A stretch of 5,681 nt of DNA from contig DDUE01000065.1 of the NCBI GenBank assembly GCA_002344625.1, positions 489 through 6,169 on the forward strand, in the 5' to 3' direction. The stretch comes from Rhodocyclaceae bacterium UBA2346 (GTDB lineage Bacteria; Pseudomonadota; Gammaproteobacteria; Burkholderiales; Rhodocyclaceae). This document shows, piece by piece, positions 1 through 4,795 of this stretch; positions within the stretch are counted from its first letter, which is position 1, and every line of letters starts with the position of its first letter. The position numbers and the translations under genes are program-made. The notes beneath the pieces are model-generated. The model was not told the origin of the DNA and searched no databases. It was given only the letters and a program-made list of their open reading frames with translations.

Positions 1-2219
1 GCCTCGATGCGGGCGAGGTCGAGCAGGCCGTCGATCAGGCTGGCCAGGTGCTCGCCGCTGCGGTGAATGGTCGAGATCGCCCGCAACTGGTCCTTCTCGA
101 GGCGCAGGTCGTGGCTGAGTATCTGCGCATAACCCATGATGCTGTTGAGGGGCGTGCGCAGTTCATGGCTCACCCCGGTCACGTAGCGCGTCTTGGCCAT
201 GTTGGCCGCCTCGGCGACCTCCTTGGCCCGCTGCAGCTCCACGTCGGTGCGGCGGTGCGCGTCGATCTCGCGGCTGAGCAGCTGATTCTGGCGGTTCGAC
301 TCGTCCTCGGCGAGGTGGCGGCTTTCGTTGGTCAACACCATCCACCACGCCCCCACCGCCGCCAGCAACGCGAACATCGTGAAGCTGTTGCCGAACGCGC
401 TGCGCAGCAGGATGTCGGCTGCATTGTCGAAACCCGCCGCCTGGGTCGCCTGAAAGTAGTTGATGCCCAGGACGGTTCCGGCCAGCAACAGCAGGCTGAA
501 GAGCAGGAGCATGTACTGGCCCGCGCGAAAATTGATCCGGCGCGAGATCGCGCTGGGCAGCACCAGCGACAGCATCCCCTGCACCTGCACCGCCGCGCGG
601 CCGCCCGGCTTGCACAAGTCGCGGCAGCGCGATTCGAGGCTGCAGCACAGCGAGCAGATCGACGCATCGTAGGCCGGGCAGGTCGCCATGTCCTCGGCCT
701 CGAAGCGGTTCTCGCACACCATGCAGCGCACCATTTCACCCGGCCGCCCGGCCGGATTCGATTGCCGCGCGATGTAGTAGCGGCTGCGGGTCAGCCACGC
801 GATCAGCGGCGCGCACAACAGCGCCAGGAACAGGGCGATGAACGGCGAATACGCCTTGGCCACCGGGCCGAACCAGCCGAGATACGCGCAGATCGCCACG
901 GTGGCGGCAATCAGCATCGCCCCGGGGCCGACCGGGTTGATATCGTACAAGTGGGCCCGCTTGAACTCGATGTGGCGCGGCGACAGGCCCAGCGGCTTGT
1001 TGATCACCAGGTCGGCGACGAGCGCGCCGATCCAGGCCACGGCCACGTTGGCATACAGCCCCAGCACCTGCTCCAGCGCATGGAACACCCCGAACAGCAT
1101 CAGCAGGGTCGCGATCACCACGTTGAACACCAGCCACACCACCCGGCCGGGATGGCTGTGGGTGATCCGGGCAAAGAAGTTCGACCACGCCAGCGAACCG
1201 GCATAGGCGTTGGTGACGTTGATCTTCAGCTGCGACACGACCACGAACAGCGTCGTCGCCACCAGCGCGGGCAGCGGATCGGCAAAAACATAGCCGTAGG
1301 CGACGAGGTACATCTTGGCCGGCTCGATCGCGCTTTCCGGCGGAATCTCCTGCTGGAAGGCGAGGAAGGCGAGGAAGGCGCCGCCCAGCATCTTGAGCAT
1401 GCCCGGCACGATCCAGCCCGGCCCGGCGACCAGCACCGCCGCCCACCAGCGATAGCGGTTCGCGGCGCTTTTCTCGGGCAGGAAGCGCAGATAGTCGACC
1501 TGCTCGCCGATCTGCACGATCAGCGAGAACGCCACCGTCGCCGCCAGCCCGAACATCACCCAGTCGAAGCCGCTGTCGCCCGAGACCCGCCCGGTCACGC
1601 TGGCGAAATCGGCGAACGCGCCCGGATCGGCAAACAGGATGAACACGAACGGGCACAACCACAGGAACAGCCACAGCGGCTGGGTCCACCACTGCAGGCG
1701 CGAGATGAAGGTCACGCCGAAGAACACCGCCGGCACGATCACGACCGCCGACAGCAGATAGCACCACGCGATCGGCCAGCCGAACGCCATCTGCAGCGCC
1801 ATCCCCATGATGGCGGCCTCGAGCGCCAGGAAGATGAAGGTGAAGGTGGCGTAGATCAGCGACGTGAAGGTCGAGCCGAGGTAGCCGAAGCCGGCGCCGC
1901 GGGTCAGCAAGTCCATGTCCACGCCCGCGCGCGCCGCGTAGTAGCTGATCGGCAGGCCGGTGAGAAAGGTCAGCAGCCCCACCACCAGGATCGCCAGCAC
2001 GGTGTTGGTGAAGCCGTAGTTCACCACCATGGTCGCGCCGATCGCCTCGAGGGCCAGGAACGACACCGCCCCGAAGGCGGTATTGGCGACGCGAAACTCC
2101 GACCAGCGCCTGAACGAACGCGGGGTGTAGCGGAGGGCGTAATCCTCGAGAGTCTCGTTGGCCACCCAGGTGTTGTATTCGCGGCGGACCCGGAAGATGC
2201 GCTGCGTGGACGAAGGCAT
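1..2219 (-). CDS. NCS1 permease-fused sensor histidine kinase (C-terminus beyond window)
   Basis: This is an inner-membrane sensor kinase; 739 codons are visible and the reading frame is still open at the left edge. Residues ~25-480 form an NCS1-type (purine/cytosine/uracil/allantoin permease-like) domain. It has about 12 hydrophobic helices, an N-terminal block ending in WSEFRVANTAFGA, and NVTNAYAGSLAWSNFF, which resembles the substrate-site helix region of CodB/Mhp1-like permeases. Residues 499-536 hold eight cysteines. Two further helices (~570-589 and ~612-630) lead into a charged, probably coiled-coil linker (~632-675) and a HisKA domain with H-box VSHELRTPLNSIMGYAQIL, phosphoacceptor His685. 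The HATPase domain and any receiver domain lie outside the window. The ATG at 2219 is preferred because the permease N-terminus is complete from there and the predicted sigma-54 start site (~2254) lies downstream of the only upstream in-frame GTG seen (2261). No strong Shine-Dalgarno precedes it. It is transcribed divergently from urtA. The signal sensed is unknown; a nitrogenous heterocycle or urea-related compound is inferred from the fold and the neighbours. Confidence 0.92.
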   Translation of the reverse strand, partial: MPSSTQRIFRVRREYNTWVANETLEDYALRYTPRSFRRWSEFRVANTAFGAVSFLALEAIGATMVVNYGFTNTVLAILVVGLLTFLTGLPISYYAARAGVDMDLLTRGAGFGYLGSTFTSLIYATFTFIFLALEAAIMGMALQMAFGWPIAWCYLLSAVVIVPAVFFGVTFISRLQWWTQPLWLFLWLCPFVFILFADPGAFADFASVTGRVSGDSGFDWVMFGLAATVAFSLIVQIGEQVDYLRFLPEKSAANRYRWWAAVLVAGPGWIVPGMLKMLGGAFLAFLAFQQEIPPESAIEPAKMYLVAYGYVFADPLPALVATTLFVVVSQLKINVTNAYAGSLAWSNFFARITHSHPGRVVWLVFNVVIATLLMLFGVFHALEQVLGLYANVAVAWIGALVADLVINKPLGLSPRHIEFKRAHLYDINPVGPGAMLIAATVAICAYLGWFGPVAKAYSPFIALFLALLCAPLIAWLTRSRYYIARQSNPAGRPGEMVRCMVCENRFEAEDMATCPAYDASICSLCCSLESRCRDLCKPGGRAAVQVQGMLSLVLPSAISRRINFRAGQYMLLLFSLLLLAGTVLGINYFQATQAAGFDNAADILLRSAFGNSFTMFALLAAVGAWWMVLTNESRHLAEDESNRQNQLLSREIDAHRRTDVELQRAKEVAEAANMAKTRYVTGVSHELRTPLNSIMGYAQILSHDLRLEKDQLRAISTIHRSGEHLASLIDGLLDLARIE
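612..725 (-). other. Eight-cysteine cluster between permease and kinase modules
   Basis: This segment encodes residues 499-536 of the sensor kinase. The cysteine spacing is C-x2-C-x11-C-x7-C-x2-C-C-x5-C-x3-C, directly after the last permease helix and a basic stretch, and before the two extra membrane helices. The density and paired spacing suggest a metal-binding (zinc-ribbon/RING-like) or redox-active module, probably on the cytoplasmic side. The metal, the side of the membrane and the function are inference; only the residues and spacing are seen. Confidence 0.75.
1355..1381. repeat. 9-bp tandem repeat inside the kinase gene (about 3 copies)
   Basis: The unit GGAAGGCGA is repeated almost three times. 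On the minus strand it encodes AFLAFLAF within a hydrophobic helix of the permease domain. The unit is a multiple of three, so copy-number change would add or remove three residues without a frameshift. Confidence 0.8.
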
Positions 2220-2264
2220 GGTCAGGACGATCGGTGAAGGTGAGCGCGGTCGGGCTATCACCTT

Positions 2265-2280
2265 AGCAATATTCGCTCCC
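2265..2280 (-). promoter_or_regulatory. Sigma-54 (RpoN) promoter for the sensor kinase
   Basis: Read on the minus strand the site is GGGAGCGAATATTGCT. Against the consensus TGGCACG-N4-TTGCW it keeps the invariant GG and GC dinucleotides with exactly 10 bases between them, plus CG at the end of the -24 box and a perfect TTGCT at -12. The mismatches are the first T and the C and A after GG. Transcription would start near 2254, giving a leader of about 35 nt before the ATG at 2219. The NtrC-like site lies about 86 bp upstream of that start, a normal enhancer distance. Prediction only. Confidence 0.6.
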
Positions 2281-2310
2281 GCCCGGCGGCTGCGCCGCCA
2301 GCGGCCGGGC
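2281..2310. repeat. GC-rich nested inverted repeat in the divergent intergenic region
   Basis: GCCCGGC (2281-2287) is complementary to GCCGGGC (2304-2310). Within it GGCGGC (2285-2290) can pair with GCCGCC (2294-2299) across a TGC loop, so two mutually exclusive stems are possible. It abuts the upstream edge of the sigma-54 promoter and lies between it and the NtrC-like site. No T-run follows on either strand, so it does not look like an intrinsic terminator. Its role is unknown. Confidence 0.6.
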
Positions 2311-2331
2311 GAACCCTGCGCAGAGCGGCCC

Positions 2332-2348
2332 GGCACCATTTCGGTGCG
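2332..2348. promoter_or_regulatory. NtrC (NRI) enhancer-like binding site
   Basis: The 17-bp sequence GGCACCATTTCGGTGCG is an inverted repeat, GCACC-N5-GGTGC. It matches the core of the known NtrC consensus TGCACC-N5-GGTGCA; only the outermost T/A pair differs. It is centred at 2340, about 86 bp upstream of the predicted sigma-54 start for the kinase and about 163 bp upstream of the urtA start codon. Phosphorylated NtrC activates sigma-54 promoters under nitrogen limitation, which suits genes for urea or amide scavenging. Binding is inferred from sequence only. Confidence 0.6.
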
Positions 2349-2359
2349 GCCGGCGCACC
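2343..2359. repeat. Overlapping inverted repeat sharing an NtrC half-site
   Basis: GGTGCG (2343-2348) and CGCACC (2354-2359) form a 6-bp inverted repeat around GCCGG. The left arm is also the right half of the NtrC-like site, so three alternating half-sites (GCACC, GGTGC, GCACC) lie at 2333, 2343 and 2355. It may be a second, weaker protein site or a by-product of GC-rich composition. Confidence 0.45.
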
Positions 2360-2378
2360 AACGGCAACTGCGCGTGCG

Positions 2379-2394
2379 TACGTCAAATAACGTA
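2379..2394. promoter_or_regulatory. Palindrome TACGT-N6-ACGTA, candidate operator
   Basis: The sequence TACGTCAAATAACGTA is a perfect 5+5 inverted repeat around a 6-bp AT-rich spacer, in the most AT-rich part of the intergenic region. It is 109 bp upstream of the urtA start codon. The half-site spacing would suit a dimeric helix-turn-helix regulator, for example the response regulator partner of the divergent kinase. No specific regulator can be assigned. Confidence 0.35.
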
Positions 2395-2489
2395 TTCAGC
2401 AAGCGCATCGCCGTCGCTAGATTGTGCACAGCAACAAAACAGCCGTGACCGCGCCCTGTTAAGTGCCATCCGTCTTCGACCCAATACGC

Positions 2490-2495
2490 AAGGAG
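2490..2495 (+). promoter_or_regulatory. Ribosome binding site of urtA
   Basis: AAGGAG lies 7 nt before the ATG at 2503. This strong Shine-Dalgarno sequence fixes the urtA start. Confidence 0.85.
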
Positions 2496-2502
2496 TCTCG
2501 CC

Positions 2503-3759
2503 ATGTCATCCAAGAACGATCCGCGCACCGTCTCCCTCGAGCGCCGTCGCCTGCTGCAAGGCCTTACCGCATTGCCGCTGATCGCCCTCCCCGGCCTTTC
2601 GTTCGGCAATCAGTACCCGACCTCGGCGGTCAATACCACCGGCCTCGCGGTGACCGATACCGAAGTGACCGTCGGCCAGCTGCATTCGGCCACCGGCACC
2701 ATGGCGATCTCCGAAACCGGCTCGATCCAGGCGGAGCAGCTGGCCATCGACCAGATCAACGCATCCGGCGGCGTGCTCGGCCGCATGATCAAGGTGATCA
2801 AGGAAGACGGCGCCTCTGACTGGCCGACCTTTGCCGAAAAGTCGCGCAAACTGCTGGTCAGCGACAACGTCGCGGCGGTGTTCGGCTGCTGGACCAGCGC
2901 CTCGCGCAAGGCGGTGCTGCCGGTCTTCGAGAAGGAAAACGGCCTGCTCTACTACCCGACCTTCTACGAAGGGCTGGAGCAATCCAAGAACGTCATCTAT
3001 ACCGGCCAGGAAGCCACCCAGCAGATCATCTGGGGCCTGGACTGGGCCAAGAGCGAGAAGGGCGCGCAGAAGTTCTTCCTGGTCGGCTCCGACTACATCT
3101 GGCCGCGCACCTCGATGAAGATCGCGCGCAAGCACATCGAGAGCTTCCAGGGCGGCAGCGTGGTCGGGGAGGAGTACTACCCGCTGGGCAACACCAACTT
3201 CAACTCGCTGATCAACAAGATCAAGATCGCCAAGCCGGACTGCATCTTCGCCGCCGTGGTGGGCGGCTCCAACGTCGCGTTCTACAAGCAGCTCAAGGCC
3301 TCGGGCATCACCGGCGCGCGCCAGTTCCTGCTCACCCTGTCGGTGACCGAGGACGAGATGCTCGGTATCGGCGGCGAGAACTTCGACGGCTTCTATTCCT
3401 CGATGAAGTACTTCCAGTCGCTCGACAACGAGAACAACAAGGCCTTCGTCGAAGCCTTCAAGGCCAAGTACGGGCCCAAGGCGGTGATCGGCGACGTCAC
3501 CCAGGCGGCCTACCTCGGTCCGTGGCTGTGGAAGGCGGCGGTCGAAAAGGCGGGCAGCTTCGACGTCGACAAGGTCGCCGCCGCGTCGCCCGGCATCGAA
3601 CTGAGCACCGCGCCGGAAGGCTATGTGAAGGTGCATGAAAACCACCACCTGTGGAGCAAGGCGCGCATCGGCCAGGGGCAGCCCGACGGCCAGTTCAAGC
3701 TGGTGGCGGAGTCGCCCGACCTGATCCAACCCGACCCCTTCCCCAAGGGCTACCAGTAA
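2503..3759 (+). CDS. urtA: Urea (or short-chain amide) ABC transporter substrate-binding protein UrtA
   Basis: This is the periplasmic receptor that binds urea, or possibly a short amide, and delivers it to UrtBC. The 418 residues are normal for the family. The N-terminus has a Tat-like signal: ERRRLLQG at ~13-20, then a hydrophobic stretch to about residue 35 with probable cleavage after SFG. The mature protein has the type I LIV-binding (Peripla_BP) fold: opening segment TEVTVGQLHSATGTMAISE, then VFGCWTSASRKAVLPVFEK (~126-144), LVGSDYIWPRTS (~193-204) and EEYYPLGNTNFN (~223-234), all hallmarks of the UrtA/FmdD/AmiC-like group. The segment LLYYPTFYEGLEQS differs from the LLxYPVQYEG form of classical urea-binding UrtA, so substrate assignment between urea and amides such as formamide or acetamide is open. 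The start is set by AAGGAG at 2490-2495. It is the first gene of the operon, with urtB 82 bp downstream behind a stable hairpin. Family is certain, exact ligand is not. Confidence 0.93.
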   Translation: MSSKNDPRTVSLERRRLLQGLTALPLIALPGLSFGNQYPTSAVNTTGLAVTDTEVTVGQLHSATGTMAISETGSIQAEQLAIDQINASGGVLGRMIKVIKEDGASDWPTFAEKSRKLLVSDNVAAVFGCWTSASRKAVLPVFEKENGLLYYPTFYEGLEQSKNVIYTGQEATQQIIWGLDWAKSEKGAQKFFLVGSDYIWPRTSMKIARKHIESFQGGSVVGEEYYPLGNTNFNSLINKIKIAKPDCIFAAVVGGSNVAFYKQLKASGITGARQFLLTLSVTEDEMLGIGGENFDGFYSSMKYFQSLDNENNKAFVEAFKAKYGPKAVIGDVTQAAYLGPWLWKAAVEKAGSFDVDKVAAASPGIELSTAPEGYVKVHENHHLWSKARIGQGQPDGQFKLVAESPDLIQPDPFPKGYQ

Positions 3760-3768
3760 CCCGCCCCG

Positions 3769-3792
3769 CCGCCGTGGCATCCGCCACGGCGG
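3769..3792 (+). repeat. Intercistronic stem-loop between urtA and urtB
   Basis: CCGCCGTGGC (3769-3778) and GCCACGGCGG (3783-3792) form a perfect 10-bp stem with loop ATCC, starting 9 nt after the urtA stop codon. GCCACGGC recurs at 3803-3810 and could pair with the same left arm as an alternative. No T-run follows, so full termination is unlikely. Such hairpins after binding-protein genes often stabilise the upstream mRNA or cause partial termination, giving more receptor than permease; that role is inferred here. Confidence 0.7.
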
Positions 3793-3829
3793 GGTCCGGC
3801 CGGCCACGGCCTTCCCGTTCCCGACTTCC

Positions 3830-3835
3830 AGGAGG
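3830..3835 (+). promoter_or_regulatory. Ribosome binding site of urtB
   Basis: AGGAGG lies 6 nt before the ATG at 3842. It is a near-perfect Shine-Dalgarno sequence and supports this start. Confidence 0.85.
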
Positions 3836-3841
3836 ACCGTC

Positions 3842-4756
3842 ATGACATTCGACGAAATCTACGCCATCACCCTGATGCAGGGTTTTGCCGGCCTCAGCCT
3901 TTTCGCGGTGCTGCTGCTGATGGGGCTCGGACTGGCGATCATCTTCGGCCAGATGGGCGTGATCAACATGGCTCACGGCGAGTTCATGACCATCGGCGCG
4001 TACTCCGTCTTCCTGCTTTCCAGCCTCACCGACTCGATCGCGCCCGGGCTGATGCAGCTGTACTTCCCGTTCGCGATCCTGTGCGCCTTCCTGTTCGCGT
4101 TCGCCGCCGGCTGGCTGGCCGAATGGGCGCTGATCCGCCATCTGTACCGGCGCCCGCTCGACACCCTGCTCGCGACCTGGGGGCTATCGCTGGGCATGCA
4201 GCAGCTGTTCCGTTCCACCTTCGGCCCCAAGGAAGTCAGCCCCACCCTGCCGGACTGGCTGATGGGCTCGTGGGAGGTCACCGAAGGCCTGGACATTCCG
4301 ATCAACGGCATGTTCGTGCTCGGCCTCACCATCGTCGTGACCGGCGGCGTGCTGCTCGCGCTGTACAAGTCGCGCTGGGGCCTGCGGGTTCGCGCCACGG
4401 TGGCGAACCGCAGCATGGCCAACGCGATCGGCATCAACACCAGCCGCACCGACCGGCTCACCTTCGCGATCGGCTGCGGCATCGCCGGGGTGGCCGGCGC
4501 GGCCTTCACCACCATCGGCTCGACCGGTCCGACGAGCGGCTCGCTGTACATCGTCGACGCCTTCCTGGTGGTCACCTTCGGCGGCGCGGCCAGCCTGTGG
4601 GGCACCGTGGTATCGGCTTTCGGCATCGCCCAGACCCAGTCGATCTCGGAGTTCTTCCTGAGCGGCTCGATGGCCAAGGTGCTCACGCTGATGCTGATCG
4701 TGGTGATCCTGATGATGCGCCCGCAAGGCCTGTTCGCCGCCAAGGTGCGTCGCTGA
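3842..4756 (+). CDS. urtB: Urea ABC transporter permease UrtB (LivH-type)
   Basis: This is the first membrane subunit of the urea/amide importer; with UrtC it forms the inner-membrane channel. The 304 residues are almost wholly hydrophobic, with about eight membrane segments. The LivH-family signature GQMGVINMAHGEFMTIGAY (residues 36-54) is present, as is the cytoplasmic loop RATVANRSMANAIGINTSRT (~187-206), which corresponds to the EAA-type coupling helix contacting the ATPases. The C-terminus ends in the typical MMRPQGLFAAK. Some proteobacterial UrtB proteins carry an extra N-terminal periplasmic region of about 200 residues; this one is the short form, beginning directly with the permease domain. 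The start follows a strong AGGAGG. The stop codon is 39 bp before urtC, consistent with one transcript. The equivalent amide-transporter permease (FmdE-like) cannot be excluded. Confidence 0.93.
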   Translation: MTFDEIYAITLMQGFAGLSLFAVLLLMGLGLAIIFGQMGVINMAHGEFMTIGAYSVFLLSSLTDSIAPGLMQLYFPFAILCAFLFAFAAGWLAEWALIRHLYRRPLDTLLATWGLSLGMQQLFRSTFGPKEVSPTLPDWLMGSWEVTEGLDIPINGMFVLGLTIVVTGGVLLALYKSRWGLRVRATVANRSMANAIGINTSRTDRLTFAIGCGIAGVAGAAFTTIGSTGPTSGSLYIVDAFLVVTFGGAASLWGTVVSAFGIAQTQSISEFFLSGSMAKVLTLMLIVVILMMRPQGLFAAKVRR

Positions 4757-4782
4757 GCGACGCCTGAATCCAACCCCGATAC

Positions 4783-4786
4783 GGAG
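4783..4786 (+). promoter_or_regulatory. Ribosome binding site of urtC
   Basis: GGAG ends 9 nt before the ATG at 4796. It is weaker than the urtA and urtB sites but correctly placed, and no other start in the 39-bp gap fits the family N-terminus better. Confidence 0.65.
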
Positions 4787-4795
4787 CCCTGAACC

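Larger units (their letters stand above)
2220..2502. other. Divergent intergenic control region, kinase / urtABC
   Basis: This 283-bp gap carries no convincing gene. It separates divergently transcribed starts at 2219 and 2503 and contains the sigma-54 promoter, NtrC-like site and inverted repeats listed separately. On the plus strand only two GG dinucleotides occur between 2361 and 2502 and no TTGC occurs between 2310 and 2502, so no acceptable sigma-54 promoter faces urtA. A weak sigma-70-like -10 (TAGATT, 2418-2423), with a poor TTCAGC at 2395-2400 and a 17-bp spacer, is the best plus-strand candidate seen. Confidence 0.7.

Noticed and set aside
736..1767. Minus-strand 343-codon frame within the kinase gene
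   Set aside because: It is out of phase with the NCS1-kinase frame; its Arg/Gly/Ala-rich translation has no family features.
48..2237. Plus-strand open frame of 729 codons opposite the sensor kinase
   Set aside because: It is very rich in His, Arg, Gln, Asp and Glu with no recognisable domain, lies antisense to a clear multi-domain protein, and is explained by stop-poor high-GC antisense sequence.
2259..2261. In-frame GTG as an alternative start for the kinase, 14 codons upstream of ATG 2219
   Set aside because: It lies upstream of the predicted sigma-54 start (~2254) and would add a Pro/Arg-rich stretch with no family support.
2281..2310. Inverted repeat as an intrinsic terminator
   Set aside because: No T-run follows on either strand, and it lies upstream of both divergent genes where no transcript needs ending.
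2352..2377. Plus-strand GG/GC pairs as a sigma-54 promoter for urtA
   Set aside because: CGGCGC...CGGC and CGGCAA...GTGC either lack the TT of the -12 box or have an 11-bp instead of 10-bp spacing.
2158..2448. Plus-strand 96-codon frame in the intergenic region
   Set aside because: It overlaps the kinase start, the sigma-54 promoter and the NtrC site, has no clear ribosome site, and its translation shows no family features.
2464..2469. Minus-strand TGGCAC, a perfect -24-like hexamer
   Set aside because: The correctly spaced -12 position reads AGGGC instead of TTGCW and lacks the GC at the right distance, so it is not a sigma-54 promoter.
2506..3843. Minus-strand 445-codon frame opposite urtA
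   Set aside because: It is an antisense shadow of a well-supported urtA with no ribosome site or domain support.
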